64,000 bases of DNA from Larus michahellis (Eukaryota > Chordata > Aves > Charadriiformes > Laridae): the NCBI RefSeq assembly GCF_964199755.1, contig NC_133898.1, positions 131,252,224-131,316,223 on the forward strand, written 5' to 3'. The notes below the pieces were generated by a model. The model saw nothing but the letters and a program-made list of their open reading frames with translations. It was not told where the DNA came from and did not search any database. The position numbers were made by a program, and so were the translations under genes. Of this stretch, positions 44,201 to 59,200 are shown piece by piece; position 1 is the first letter of the stretch; each line of letters opens with the position of its first letter.

Positions 44201-47200
44201 TATCCCTGGGAGTGGAATGAGACAACAGCTACGGGCTTGACACAGCTCTGTCACCACCACAATGCCAGTTATTTTCCCCCTTCCTTTTCACTTCTGTAAT
44301 TTAAGGGTGAAGTCTTCCGTTACGAAAAAGGCAACGTGCTGTCCTGCAGCCCAGACCCTTCTTACAGAAATGCTGCTACAAAACATGGCGGGACAAGAAG
44401 AGCCCCGTGTCTACAGCTGCCAACAACCAAGCTTCATGCACTCGAGTGGCTCCAGCCGATGCTACCGTTTTTTTGATGTTTAAGGGGTCCTTTGCATAGT
44501 TTTATTGTAGACAGGTAAGTCTCCTTAACAACTGCAACCATGCTTTCAACCACCACAAAGCCAAATAACCAGAAAGTTAGTAAAAAACCCTTTTTGCCTG
44601 TAATTTCGTTTAGAGGAGTTACCAAGTTAACTAACAAAGGAAAATTACAGCTCTCTAGCATCACGCTGTTCCTCTGATGTCGCCATCAGAGCAAGACCAC
44701 AGGTCAGCTTTGTGCTTTAGCCCTATCTGCTAAGGACCTCACAGAGAAGTTGAGAAACTCAAGCAGTGAAGTGGCACGCAGACTATATACCAGGCAAACG
44801 CGCAGCAGGACAACACAAAGGGAAAGCTGAAGCAAGCACCACGCTAATGCTCAGGACCCAAAGAAAAGCAGGACCACATACACAGGGAATCAGCTCTGTA
44901 AGGCAAACGCGAGTGCCAATGCCAATGCTTTCCTAAGGAATGCCGAACGAGCAGAAAAGCCTGGGCTGTTCAGTTATTGTCGTCCTGCCAATATCCATCA
45001 AAGCAAGGAAAGAACACGCCAAAGATATCCACCAGATTAGCAGGAAAGTTCCAGCAGCCACAGCACAAGGCATCACTTAAGTGGATAACTGAAGCACTTT
45101 GCAACCTGCCATGAGAAGCTTCTTGGAAAGTCTAATCTGAATTTACTTTCACTCCAACAGCCTTAACACTACTTTACGGTAGCATTATTAATAGAACTAC
45201 AGAGGCAAGAGATCCACGTACCAGTACTCCTGCTTACAGTAATAACCCATTTCACATTCCTCAGGAGAACCACCCCCAGTTTTTTCCTTCAGCTCACAAG
45301 GAGGAAGAGCAACCAGACAGCAAAGGTAGATTAAGATATCATGTCGAGTAAGACTCTGAAAACGTTAACTTTTCATGCACACACACAACACTGCTTAGGC
45401 AGCAACAGACTTTTCAAATACAGCCAGCCCCAACGTATAAAACTCGGCACTTGAGCAACTTAACTAATTCCTACGAGCCCAAAGCGAAAGTGCACGGCAT
45501 AGCACACCTCTGCAGAACGTGTGAACTTTAAATTATCACGCATTTAGCAAGGATGAAGGTGTAACACCTCTAGGTGTCTTGGCTATTTCTAAATTAAGGC
45601 TTAAAGTATCCTGTATAAGAGCCGCCTGGCAAGGAATAGGAATTCCAGCTTGCTTATTGAAAACTCTCCTCTTTGAGAGAATACCCTCGGCAACATCACC
45701 TTGTAAAACCACAGCACTTCGTTACTTCATTCCCAACTATCACTTGCAATAATCCGTACAAGAGCGGGTGACAGCCGCACACATTCTAGCAAGAAGCCTC
45801 AACACTGCACTGGAACCTCAGAGGATGACTTCACCCATCGATTCTGCAGATGCACTCCATTAGTGAGCTTTTTCCATAATGAAAAAGGCTTCCTAAGGTG
45901 TCACATATCCCTTATAAAACTGCAGTAACCACGCAGCCTTCGTAACACACCTGAAATCCGCTGCAGAGGTTTGTGTGACACAGATTTGAAAACATGAGGT
46001 CAGCAAAACCGCTCACTTCTCGGACACAATGGTATGAATGACATTCACATGAATTACTCAACTTCCTGGATACTACTGAATTTTTTAAACAAGGCAACTG
46101 CAGCATGTAAAGGCCTTGGTTTCAAGTTTACATTCAACTCATCACTGAGCCTCTTCCTGTGCTCCTTTACTTCCTCCCCTGCGGTACCCACCACAACGCG
46201 TATCCTTCCATGAACAGTATAGTTTCCCATTTCTCACGCTGGGGAATTAAAGTCCCAATATCACATTTCTGCTCTGTAATAACCTTTCGCCAGCCTCAGT
46301 GCTTCAGCTAGCAATGCCTGACAGCACCCATCTGCTGACGCTCAGTTCTACAGGGCCATCTTCATGCTCTCTAGCAAAACAACGAAGCCGGAAAATCCAA
46401 ACAATTATTCCATTTGGGAACAGCATAACAAAAGCAAGAACTAACAGTTGCGCTGCTCTCCAACATCTCAGAACTCCCAGAGAATGAACTCCTGGGGGTG
46501 CAGGCACTGAATGTTTCCACATCAGTTTCTCCTGCTTCACTTGGCCTTGCTTGGAATTTTACCAAGCTCCGTGTTTGGTTCTCCTTTAACAAGGACAAAC
46601 GTCAGCTGGGCAGCTTTGAGTCATTTGCTAAATCCAACACCAGCAGTTTGCCACGCTACCTGCAACGGCCACAATAAACTTGCAAATATTTCATGACATC
46701 GATTTTGAGGGAGCAGAGGTGATCAGATTTAGTTATCTCTGAGGATTTACATAGTTGTCCTTATAAAATAGGCTAGTACTAGAAGTGACATATTCTACAG
46801 CTGCTCTACAGCTTATGGCTTTGCGCTGCTCCTCTGCACACCCCCTTGTGGCAGCAGCTCCTCCTGAAAACTGCAGCTCACAGTTCCTACAAGATGTATT
46901 CCTTACCTCCAAGTATTCTCCAGCCAGAAACAAACTCTGCTCATGTATGATCTGACATTTTAGGACACCTGTGTAGCGTTGTGATCCTTCATGCCATCGC
47001 TGAAGGGAGAGTTGAGGGAGGGACGGAGGAGAGCCAAGGAACAGCACCCAAACCCTTGTGCTAATTTACACCTTCTGCCAGGACAGACGCAGAAGCTGCA
47101 ATCCAGAAGCTGAGTTCTGCGGGACTCATCACATGCTCTACGGGTCACAGCAAACAGCTGGATGGTGGGATCTTACAGACATTACTCACCTCATCTATGT

Positions 47201-50200
47201 TTCTGAGCCACTTGCTGATGTTTTCAAAGCTCTTGGCATTGGTGATGTCATATACTAGCATGATCCCCATGGCACCTCTGTAGTAGGAGGTGGTGATGGT
47301 GTGAAATCGCTCCTGCCCCGCTGTGTCCCTGTGGAAAACAGACAAGAGCACGCATCAGAGGCAAGCTCTAAAGAAACCAGCACGGTATATCTATTAGACA
47401 AGCGTATGGCCCAGTATACTGGGACGTGCAATGTTTTGAAGAACCGTAGGAGACACTCCAACGTGCATCAGCAGCAGCTTCAAAGAAGGTCCACTCCATC
47501 CCAGATGCAGCTGAACACTCAGAGAAGAAAGGACAAGCTGCAGTAAGCCAGGCTCAAAAGGGTACAGAATCGAGGGTCTGAAGTTTCTCTTTGTGATTTT
47601 ACTTTAAAGGGGACTGTTTAAAAAAACACATTTTGGAGTCAACTATGACAGAGACAGAAGATGCTGGGCTGCCCAACTGGGCTTACACGACTAAGGTGGC
47701 AGAAGATGAAGCCATCTGTTGAACAGCAAAGCAGTGAGATGCAGTAGGTCTTCTGGTATCTTACCACAATAAACAAATCCAGTATCAAGTCACGGTAGAA
47801 ATTTGTTAAACTTCATATTTTTTTATTGACAACTTGAAACTTGCACTCAAAAGGAGAAACTCTTATTTCCAAGTCCCATATCTCAGGGGAGCGTCTCGGA
47901 CATCTGAGCTTCAGTGGAACCCAGAAACAGGCAGGACAAAAACGGGAGCAAGAAATGCTCTACCAACACTTCGACAGCACTGTGAGCTCCAGCAGCGGGA
48001 GGGTCTGAACAAGCCCAGAAGCATCGTTGTCCCAGACACTCTCCCCTGTTACTGACCAGTTCTTCCCAAGTGAACATATAAATAAGGCACTTCAGAAGTT
48101 CACCTACAAGGTTTAAGGTACACACCATAACCACTGACCAGCCTGACGAGACACTGCACAAACCCAGCTGACCCAGAACTATTCTGTAGGAAGTTCTCAA
48201 AACGTAGGTTGATCAGCAGGGCCGCTGCCAAAGTCAGGAGAGACTGGAACTGTGACCAGCCATGACCTGCCCCAACTGTCCAGCCAACACCACCACCATG
48301 CCCAAGAACATCCCCTTCCACTTCAGCAGCTGCTGAGCAGCCACGAAGACAATTGCTCACCATTTTCTGGAACTCAGACTTAAAACTGAGAAGAATTTTG
48401 TTTTCAGATCAATTTGATAGAGCTTTAACACGATCTTACACATTTATATTCCTGAAATTTTAGGCCACAGTACATAACAAGTAGATCTAGAAGATGTACT
48501 GTAACATTAAGCCGTTGATTTCTATAAGCAATATCCTGAAAATCGATCATGCAAGATTAATGACAGTATGTATTTTCCCATCTAATTTTGAGATCTTTCA
48601 TGGAACACGTGAGATTTGGTTAAATAAACTCGCATGCCATTAAGTTGAGAATTAAGAGTTCTCAAGAGTAAGAACACGCAGTTGTCTTTCAGAGAACATA
48701 AACCTAACAGATTACAAGTTCGCAGACACTTTTCAGTGACACTATTCAACTATCAACGGTGTCTCTGAATTTAAACTGGTCTAAACTGAGATCAAACCTT
48801 CCCTAACCGCCTTCGGAAAGACACAGCGTTCCCCCCTGACCCACAGACCCACATTTCCTCGCTCACAAACCAGTAACCTCAGAAAACATCACGGACTGGA
48901 GTTGAACTAGTTCAACTCATTTCCCTCTCAGCTGTTCCTGAGGTCACAGCAAGTGCCTTGGCAGGACACGGACACCACCAGGCACCAAGTCCTGTGAAAA
49001 CTCAGCTCTCCCCACTGTCCTGTCACCTACAGTTGACCCAACAAACGCTGACTGCAGTTGCCAAATCAATTTGTTTAAACACACGTCAGATTTCTGGCCA
49101 AGTATCAGTTGGCAAATGGGGAGTAAACGAAAAGCCTCGAAATCCAAAGATGCCACGGAGAAAAGTTCCTGAGATGCAGGGAAATGCTCTACGAAGTTTC
49201 TTCTCGAAGTGTCTCATCGGCTCTGTTTGGCTCAGACCCCACATCAGGGTTTTGAGACCAATTGCTCCCGAGATTTTATCTCCTCCCAGGAGCTGGCAAA
49301 CACCAGGACAAGGGCAAAGAGCAGAGGAGGGGGAACACAGGCAGGTCCTAAACCCGAGCACCGCTTTGTTCAGAGATGTTCTACCAGGCCATGCTGCGCA
49401 GAGGTCTGGCTCGCTGGCAGCAGCCTCGAGAGGCAATCTAGCGCATTCCCCGGCTCTACAAAACATTGAGGGATACCCACGTTATGCTTCAAAGATGCTT
49501 GATGTTCTACTGAAGACCTCTGACGGTTGCTGGCTTGAATCCCACTCTCTCATTTCCTTTCTGTGCCATTTGGAAGTCTCTCCTGATGGCACACTTGGGT
49601 TTTCCTTAGTGCAAATTAAGGCCGTCAATCCTTGCCTTACTTTTCACAGGTAGCAGAGTTCATTTCCCTTCTTTCTACAACTACTTTTTGCATACTCAAA
49701 CACAGCTCTTGCACCTTCTCTGCCTTTTCTCAAGCCACCTGAAGTTCTTTAGACTTTACTCACTGGCCAAAGGGCTAAGATACACAGCCCCACCTACTAC
49801 TCTCTCTGGACTCCCTCCAACTTGCCCAAGTCTAAGGAAAAACCCGGACACTGCTCCAGGTGAAGTCTTCTTCCTCACACAGGAATATTTTCTAGCAGAC
49901 CTGGGCATGCCTGTTGACGCACCCCCCTCCCTTTCCTCATGACTGAGCAGATTTTTCTGACATTTGAGTAACTGATTACACAGACTGAACTTGACAACTT
50001 CCCATTTGCCTGTGCTGAATTTCACTGGGCTTTTTTTTCCAATGACACTTCTCCGAAAGCAATTTGAATTATAATCCAGTCCTCTATACAATTTATACTT
50101 TGCAACTTCATCTTTTCCTGCTTAGCTAAAATGCAATAACCATACCCTCTATATTCCCTTATCTCAACCTTTAAAGAAAACATTGCCTATCATGAAACTC

Positions 50201-53200
50201 GGGACAGACTCCTGCAAAATCTCTCAACGGAACTCTTAATCACACATCATTTATTTTCTCTCGCCATGAGTTCTGTACCCACTTGATAGCACCTTCACCC
50301 CAGTCATTCCCCCTAACTTGCTTGTATCAAGCAGGACAGTGTCAGAAAAGCCTCGCCAAAAACATCAAGCCATATGACATCCGTGATTTCTCCCCTCCTG
50401 ACAAGGCCAGTAGCTGTCACAGCAAGAACCGAGATCAATTTTACACAACTTGGCGTTGGCCACACTCAGTTGTTAGTCATCCCTTGTCACATCCTACGCG
50501 CCTACAACTAACTCGCTTCGTTAACTCCTCCAGTGGTTCTTCTGGCAACTGAAGCAAATGGATGAAAAGAAAGCCGGGGAAGGAAAAAGCAGAGAACCTG
50601 GAGTGTTTCCCCCTTTTTTTTTTTTTTAAATAGGTACTATATTTGCCCTTTCCCCTTCTTAATGGATTCCCCATTCATTATTCAGAGATAACTCTTAATG
50701 GATGCGAGATTAGAGACCTGACTGGAGCAAACAGAGGAAATGAGTTATGGTTTTCAAACTGCCTACGACTGATGAATCCACCCTGAGCAAACGGCAGGAG
50801 ACAAGCGGAGACCGCATGCCCTGTTTACTGTCCTGGCCTTCCATTCTTTTGTTCAAACCTCTGGGACGTAAGAATACGCTCCAAAGCTATGGGCGTGCAA
50901 TAAATCCTTCACATAGGCAACAACATTTGTGGAAGCTCTCCAAGCTAAAATAAACGTAGACAAGGACTATTAAGACAGCCAAGGAAAACGGAGCCCTACT
51001 GCACAGGAGGAAAGCGAGAGAACTTGGTTTGTTTAGCTGCAAAATGGAGACAAAGAAGGTCGTCCTGTGGGACTGGGGAAAGCAAAAAATCTATTTGAAT
51101 TATTCTCATGCCAGCATTAAAGTATGCATAAGCGGTATCATCTTAGAGGTTTAACCAACAGAGAAAGGAATTTCTAGGACAGCTTTCCGGTTGACCTAGC
51201 AGAGACTAAAGAAACCTTAAAATGCACTATGATTTGCTTATGAAATATTTACATGGGTGCAACAAGAAGAGATTACATCCGATGATTTGTGAAGATCCTT
51301 CCAGTCCACACAGCTCAAAAGAAAGGTCTTTGACGTATTAAACCAAATAATTCCTAGCAAAATAATCCTAAGAATTTTATTACTGTCCCACTGTTTCATC
51401 TTATAATATTTTTTTAAACTACCCAGCAGAATATTGCATTGAAGAAACCGCACTGCTGACATCAGGCACGCTCTGGAAGCTTTAGCAACTGGGTCCAAGA
51501 CTTTCCTTCACAAAGGAGCGTCTGTAAGGTATCTTCATGACCGGCAAATTTCAACTGTTTTGAATAAATATTCATCCAGGAAAAAAATAAATCTATAATG
51601 AGCGAAGTATCTAGTTGTTTTCTAGGAAGTCAGACTGATGGGCCAAGAGTCTCTTCCACCTGGAGCCAGGCACATGGTGAGTGGTCTCCAAAGCTCTCAG
51701 CAGCAAGAGTTAACTTTTAGCCATTCCTAGGGTAATTGCAAAAATTAATGAGACCGACCATACCCTAGTCAGTGGTGTGTCTGCAGCTTCGGCTGTTCAC
51801 CGCCATACTTCTTAAACCCAAGAATTTGCATGTAGCAGGGAATTCCCACAGGTGTAACTGCTTCAGACAGCTATGCCGCTGCACATTCCTTTCACCTGGA
51901 CTGGTGTTCCAGCTCAGACGATTCTTTGTGCAACAAGCTCATTGCTGAATAGAACAAAATCCTGAGGACACATTTCTAGCCACGTAAGAGTATTCCCAGC
52001 AGAGACACACTCATAGAAAAATGTTAGCTTATAGTCTTCTACCCAGTTAAGAGCTGCATACTGAAAAATGTAAGTTTCTGTTTCTAAAATTTGGAATCAG
52101 TCAACAAGATTGTAGGAAAATAGGGTGACACACAAATTTTATGTAAATGCAGGAGGGTGAGAGTAGCAGCTAAATAGGAAAAAAGAGAAACAATTTAGAT
52201 GTCTTTGAATCTCTGAGTTACATATTTTTTGGTTTACTACAGAAGCAATTTTGTCGTCACACTGTTTCCATATTAATACAAGATTATCAAGTATGATTGT
52301 TCCGTGCACAGATGAAGAGAACTGCCCCGTTAAGAGAAACGGATCATTTGTCTTACCCAGCTCTGGATCCAGCCTTTCAGATCCCAACTTTCTGGCATTA
52401 ACGATGCCAATCAGCGCCTTGCAACAAGCCTGCAGACACTGCCGGGGCAGCAGTCCTGCATACAAGCCTGCCCCAGGCACAGACGAATCGAAGAATCGTG
52501 CACTTTCTACCTTCTACTGACATGCACCTCCATCCCTCAGAGCTCCTGGTCTGGCGGGACAACACGCACCGACAGGCTGCCGGGAAAGCGTGAAAACTGG
52601 TACATGGGAGATTCACCAGATGGGAATCATAGAATCACAGAATGGTTTCGGTGGGAAGGGACCTAAAGGCCCATCCAGTGCCACCCACCACCCTGGGCAG
52701 GGACACCTCCCACCAGCCCAGCTTGCTCCAAGCCCTGTCCAACCTGGCCTTGAACCCCTCCAGGGATGGGGCAGCCACAGCTTCTCTGGGCAACCTGGGC
52801 CAGGGGCTCACCCCCCTCACACCAAACCATTTCTTCCCAATAGCTCATCTCAATCTCCCCTCTTCCAGTGTAAAACCCTTCCCCCTCGTCCCACGGCTCC
52901 CCTCCCTGCTCCAGAGTCCCTCCCCAGCTTTCCTGGAGCCCCTTGAGGGACTGGCAGGGGCTGGAAGGTCTCCGCGGAGCCTTCTCTTCTCCAGGCTGAA
53001 CCCCCCCAGCTCTCTCAGCCTGTCCTCCCAGCAGAGGGGCTCCAGCCCTCCCAGCATCTCCGGGGCCTCCTCTGGCCCCGCTCCAACAGGTCCATCAACA
53101 ACTGTTAGTCCTTACGAATCCCTGCAAAGCTCACTCTTCATACAGCTCCACACCTATAATTTGGTTACTCCTTAAGATCGGTTTAAGACTAGTTTAAGAC

Positions 53201-56200
53201 TAGACATGTATACACCATGTGGCTGTTTAAGGAAAGTTGGAATTACTTACTACCCTGACTTGGAAAAGCAAATACGGACCTCTTGAAAAGGCTAATCACT
53301 CACCCCTGCTCACATAACCCCGCTCTGTTTATAATCCCTGGAAACCTATTTCTAAATACTGCAGTTATTCTTTGATAGTTTTCTGCCCTACCCCATCCCT
53401 CCAGCATTCCAGTGTCAGCATCAGAGGGTTTAGGGCTTGACTTTTTTGTTGTTTTGGATTCACTCTCACAATATCAACATCCTGTAAACCCACCTTCAGG
53501 ATCACCCTCTTACAGTTCCCAGTTGTCTTCCCAGACTGCACAGACTGTGAGAGACCAGGAAGTGGCTGTATTTTCTGCAACCAATTTTCACAGAATATTC
53601 TTGAATGAATGGAAAAAGGGCTCCTGGGGTAAGTTCTTCTGCAATAATGGAACAGGATACATCATGATCCTCTTATTTGTCAAGCTCTGTTCTGAAATAC
53701 CTGGCTGATCTGTGTTTTGTTTCCCCTCCATGTTCTCCTTTATTTCGTTTCCATTCCACTGAACTAGAGCTTCTCCCAGAGTCTCCCACTCCTGCTAGTG
53801 GATTTCCAGCAACTTGGATTTCCACTGTCCTTGACCTTAAAGAGTCCCTCCTCCTCTTCCGTGCCTGCTTCCACTATGTATTTTTAGATGACAGTAGTAT
53901 TTCCTTTCAGCCTTTGCATCACCAGCATGAAAAACCTACATTTGATTTCCGTGCGTTCTCACAAGCACATAAGAGTCAGGCCAGAGTTTTTCCAGCTTCC
54001 ACTTATAGGTAGTTCAAGAATTCTGGAGCCAGAGCTCACATCTGTGTATTTAACAGTCCAAAGCTGACTGTTCCTTTGTGAACTCCCTTGCAAACCCGTG
54101 TACATATGCAGCTACCACCACAGCTTGGTATGTGAAGAGCAGTTCCACAGCTTAACTTCACTTCTAGCAGGAGGTGTCCCTGCCCAGGACAGGGGCTTGG
54201 AACTAGATGAGCTTTAAAGTCCCTTCCAACCCAAATCATTCCATGATTCAGTGATTTCCTGTGTTTTGCATGTGCCACCTTCTAGCCTCACGCTAGAGCT
54301 GATGTTCTGGTACTGGAAAAGGAAATGAGTTATATCAATCCTTACCTACCTTTTCCAGCATACTCACGATTTGAAAAAAATGTGCTTTGGTCACTTCTCT
54401 GACATCCAGGAAAATCCTAATCTTTCAGTTTTTCTTTCTAAAATAGCTATTACACCCCTCTGACCATCCTACTTGCCCCTTTCTTTCTAGGGCACGCTAA
54501 CCAGAATCGTTATTATGTCAGACGGTAACACTTCCCTGCCCACTGCAAATGACTGCACCCACAGTACATGAAAAATCACAGTTTTCCAATTGCTGCATTA
54601 TGCTAGTAACTTCAGAGACTTACAGGATGCCTAAACCTTTTGGTTTCCATTTCAAAGCAATTCTGAGTTCCTGGACTGTACGATCTTACACTTCTTCATA
54701 GCTGAATTTTTAGCTCTACTGCTCTATTCCTCTAGAGCGTTTCATCACTTTCACTGTGATAACACCATCTTTTCCTGGAGCAGTCACCTCTCATGTTGGT
54801 TCTTTTATTCTCCCTCCCTTCTCTATAGCATGAGCATTACTGTATTTGTCAGGACACTCATCAGTGTCAACCCACCCAGGTCCCACCCTTCATAACTATT
54901 TCTACTCCCAAATCTTTACTTTATTTCTCCCAAATCCTACACTAAGCCTACCATTGGTGACTTTCCATCTGGCATCATACCATATACTGTCACATCAACA
55001 ATTTTTCTTAACAGAGAAGTAATACAATAACCTAACCAAGACGACACTTGATTCTTCTACATACTTCCACCCAGAATTTGACACAGCAGTAGTCCTCCTG
55101 ATGGACCTGCCCTGAACAAGCTCGTTCAGCACAGAAGAGACACGGAGCTGTTGGAGCGGGGCCAGAGGAGGCCCCGAAGATGCTGGGAGGGCTGGAGCCC
55201 CTCTGCTGGGAGGACAGGCTGAGAGAGCTGGGGGGGTTCAGCCTGGAGAAGAGAAGGCTCCGCGGAGACCTTCCAGCCCCTGCCAGTCCCTCAAGGGGCT
55301 CCAGGAAAGCTGGGGAGGGACTCTGGAGCAGGGAGGGGAGCGATTTTAAACTAAAAGAGTGTGGATTTAGATGAGATTATTATGAAGAAATTCTTTGGTG
55401 TGAGGGGGGTGAGCCCCTGGCCCAGGTTGCCCAGAGAAGCTGTGGCTGCCCCATCCCTGGAGGGGTTCAAGGCCAGGTTGGCCGGGGCTTGGAGCAACGT
55501 GGGCTGGTGGGAGGTGTCCCTGCCCAGGGCGGTGGGTGGCACTGAGTGGCCTTTAAGGTCCCTTCCCACCCAAACCTTTCTATGATTCCTTCAGATGGCC
55601 AGTCCCAAGAGCTGTGTCCCATCCTCCTCCTCGCTGGCAGCCCATGCACCCACAGGCTGGCTCAGCCTAGCTGAGGCTCTCCAGAACCTCCCTGCAGACC
55701 AACACAGTCCCACTTGGGACGCAACACCACCGCTCTCCATCTCCTCTTGTCCCAACCTCCCCCCTCCCGGTTTCAACATCATTTTGCAACAGGCACATTT
55801 ACATTTGGAGCAGTATGAAAACACTTTAATCCTAGCTTGATCCTCACCGACCAGCAACCCCACTTTTTAATAGCTATGAAGTATCAAGTTGCTTATCACC
55901 TCTGGCAAGGTTTAACTCAGCTTGACCTTTGTATTCTGCTTTACTCCTATATATATATCTATTTTAGAGATCAAGGCACAACTGAGACGCTGCTACGTCT
56001 GCTCATCTTCCATGCCCAGGAAGAGTGGTGGGTGGCCATCCCGCTGTGTAGAAAGGAGCAGCACTCTATTAGAAAGTGCCGGTTTTACCTGTTTTCTGTA
56101 AAACTAATTGCCCATTGAGACTGCACCCCCACCCCAAGGAGTACAAAAGCCAGTACTGGCCACAGTAAACCAGTGACACAGTTTTGCAGGCAGCCAGAGA

Positions 56201-59200
56201 GCAACAACTAACCAGGACAACAGCACAGAAAGATTTAACATGTGGGTGATGGAGGATTACACGGATCAGCAAGAGGCAGGTCAATACAGTAATTTTAAAC
56301 TGAGGAACAGTTTATTTCTATTGCCTTCTGTATGTGAACAGAAATACTCTGTTCACCTATGTAAATAACAAATGCTACTTAATCAAAGCCTTAACCACTC
56401 CCACTGACGTAGAAACCTTATTCCGTACGGGATGGGTTCGTTCAGCCACCACTTCTGCCAGTGATAGCTGACTGAACGCAGCTCCTTCGTAAACACTGAG
56501 CAACTCTATGTAAAGGAACTCCGTCATACTTGGGAAACGGCTAACAAATACTAAGTTCTTGACAGTACAAAACTCTGTCACCATCTGTCATTTCACAAAC
56601 AGCTGAATGCCACTACTCTGGAAAAAAAACAAACACAGAGGTTTCAATCTGAATAAGCACCAATAATAATAATGGTGATGATAACAGCAGCAACAGTGAT
56701 AACAAAACTGCCTTTGCTTCTAACAATAAAAGGGACTGTTAGGAAGCAAGAAAGCAGCATTATGGAGGGCTGGACAAAGATTTGGTGGCACTTTGGAGAG
56801 CCGTGGCTGGACTTACTCTCGTGGACTGGCCCAGTGCCATCACGGCCAGTATCCTGTCTCTGTCAGCGACCAGATGCAGCTCAGAGGTGTGTACAAGAAA
56901 CCGGGCAAACTGACAGCAATCCCACAACCGGGACAACAGTTTTCAGATGGGGAGAAACCCCACAAGCGAAGGGGCGGTCATTCCTCCTCTCCGTTCTGAG
57001 CAGGGAGCTGCCGCACTGGTACAAGCCCACCTGAACAAGGGCCAAGGGTCCCACCTCCTGACCTTAAACTCTCTTTCCTCTTCACCATCAGCCTTTTGGT
57101 ATCAGGTTAACCAAGTACGGAGCTGCATCCCAGTGGAAGCGCTACCTACGACTCAGATGATGTGTTTTGTTGATCCACCTATATTTGCTCCTGTGCATTT
57201 ACTTCAGTTATAAAAGCACGAGCCATACTCTGCACGCAAGAAAAGCTACAAGAACAGCCTCGGGTTTACAAGGGAAACTAAAGCGTCCCTTCTTACTGAG
57301 CTGCCGCAGTGGGAGTGAAGGGTAACTCCGGCAACGTGTTACACAACTCCTAGAAGTGCAGGGTGAGTTCAAGTGCAGGAAGCGGTGGTTAAATATAGAT
57401 GCTTTGCACAAAATATCTTCACCGAAAGACACTGTTGTTCTAGCCACCAAACCACTGCTGGGCAAAACTCCTTGTACAGGAGGAGCTGGAAACTACAAAG
57501 CCTAGATATTTTTATTTTTTTATTTTTATTTTTTTTTTCCATCAAAAGTGCATGTCATAGGAACTTCATTTTCTGCTTTCCAAGTTTCACCTCAAATGCG
57601 AAATTTTAAACTGTCAGGAACAAGAAGCAGATTCAGACAATGATCTCCCAACTTTGCAACATTTAAAAGTTCCAATTTCATAGAACTCGGCTCACCCAAA
57701 CCCCTCTTCATTTCCCTAGGCCACTAAAAACGCGTACGGCTTCGTTATGGCTTGCTGCTTTGGCTACATGCACATTAAACATCCTCAGTATTCCATATTT
57801 TCAGTTTCTACATTTCATCGTGACTTTTTCCAACGTTTAATCTAACACTTCCTTTAAGTCATTCCAATGTTTTGTTCTACCTTTCTACCCCAGGGTGACT
57901 CGCAGCACCTGCCCTGTTGGGGTAAAAAAACGCAACACGAAATGATTGTTTGGTGTTACGGTTTGCTCTGGGTTGAAAAGCTGAACGTTAACCAGCTGGT
58001 GAACTCCTCCTGCAAGAGCTGCCCAGCGAGTCACTCAAGGAAGCTGCGTTCCCGCTGGCTGCCTCCAGCTCCTGCTCTCGGTTCCTTCCTTTCCGCCGCT
58101 CTGCCCTCGCTCCCCAGCTGATCTACACCCATCCCTCCCCACACAGCTCCGCCGGTTACCCTTTGTGGCTCCCCGCTGAAGCGCCCCAGCGCGCCGAGTT
58201 ACTTCATCATCCAAGTGCTTCCTTATCGACCGGCTGCGCAGTTTATACAACAAAACCAACTTCAACAACTCTTTCCCTTGCAGGGCACAAACCAAAATAA
58301 CTAAGTTGGCTGACTTCTGCTAAGGAGGCGCTCACGGGAGTGGGACATGAGAAACAGCTAGGGGACAAGGTGCACACTCCGAGTGATGGTAACAAGGATT
58401 CAGAATACACTCGTTAGGAAGGATAGTCATTCAGCCAGTCCTACAGCATTGGAATGACCACCTGGATAGAGGAAGACCAATGCCACCTCCTAACCAGACT
58501 CCATCCATCTGCATCTACAAACGTCAACATTATCCAGACATAAAAGAATTTTTAGTAGTAGGGGCCAAAATGGGCAAATGCAAGGTCCAAACAAATGCAA
58601 GTTGTGAACTCTCGGTAGAGCCGGAGAACGCACCAGCAACGCGCACAGGGCTGAGCAGGGAGGGCCACGCGAAAACAGAGGCCAGGAGAAGCCGTCAGCT
58701 TTCCTGACCTGACTTGTTACAGGCCTATTAAAATAGGAGAAAAATCTCGAGTTAGACATGCACAGCAAGCTAAAAGGAAAGAGTTTTGCCTCACATTAGA
58801 CTTTCCTACAGAAAAGCAGTCATGCTTTCAGCCAGCTCAGAAACTCTCCAGTTTACTGTGGCAAAACATAAAATTTGAGTGCAGATGTGGATTGCACTTT
58901 CTTGCAAAGCAAGGCTACCACTCAATTTACAATCATAAACTCGAGGCAGCTCCTAATTTAAAAATCCCAGTTTTCAAACACTTCCCACTAAATCACAGAC
59001 TGCGAGGATCCCGTCCTCCCAAAGAGGAGACTCGCCTGCAGCCTGTCCAAGGGAGCAGTCAGTAACAGCGGTTATAAACACAACACACACATCTCTTCCC
59101 CACTTCCCAAAGAACGTTTAGGGAAAAATACAAAACAGTTACAAAATTAGATACCTGAACGTCAACCCTTCTCACAAAAACCTGCCTCTGCAAGCAGCCA

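Noticed and set aside
48900-50700. A cluster of open frames in RAB10 intron 2 considered as a separate gene
   Set aside because: Frames are short, on both strands, without shared domains or paired splice sites; composition matches the rest of the intron.
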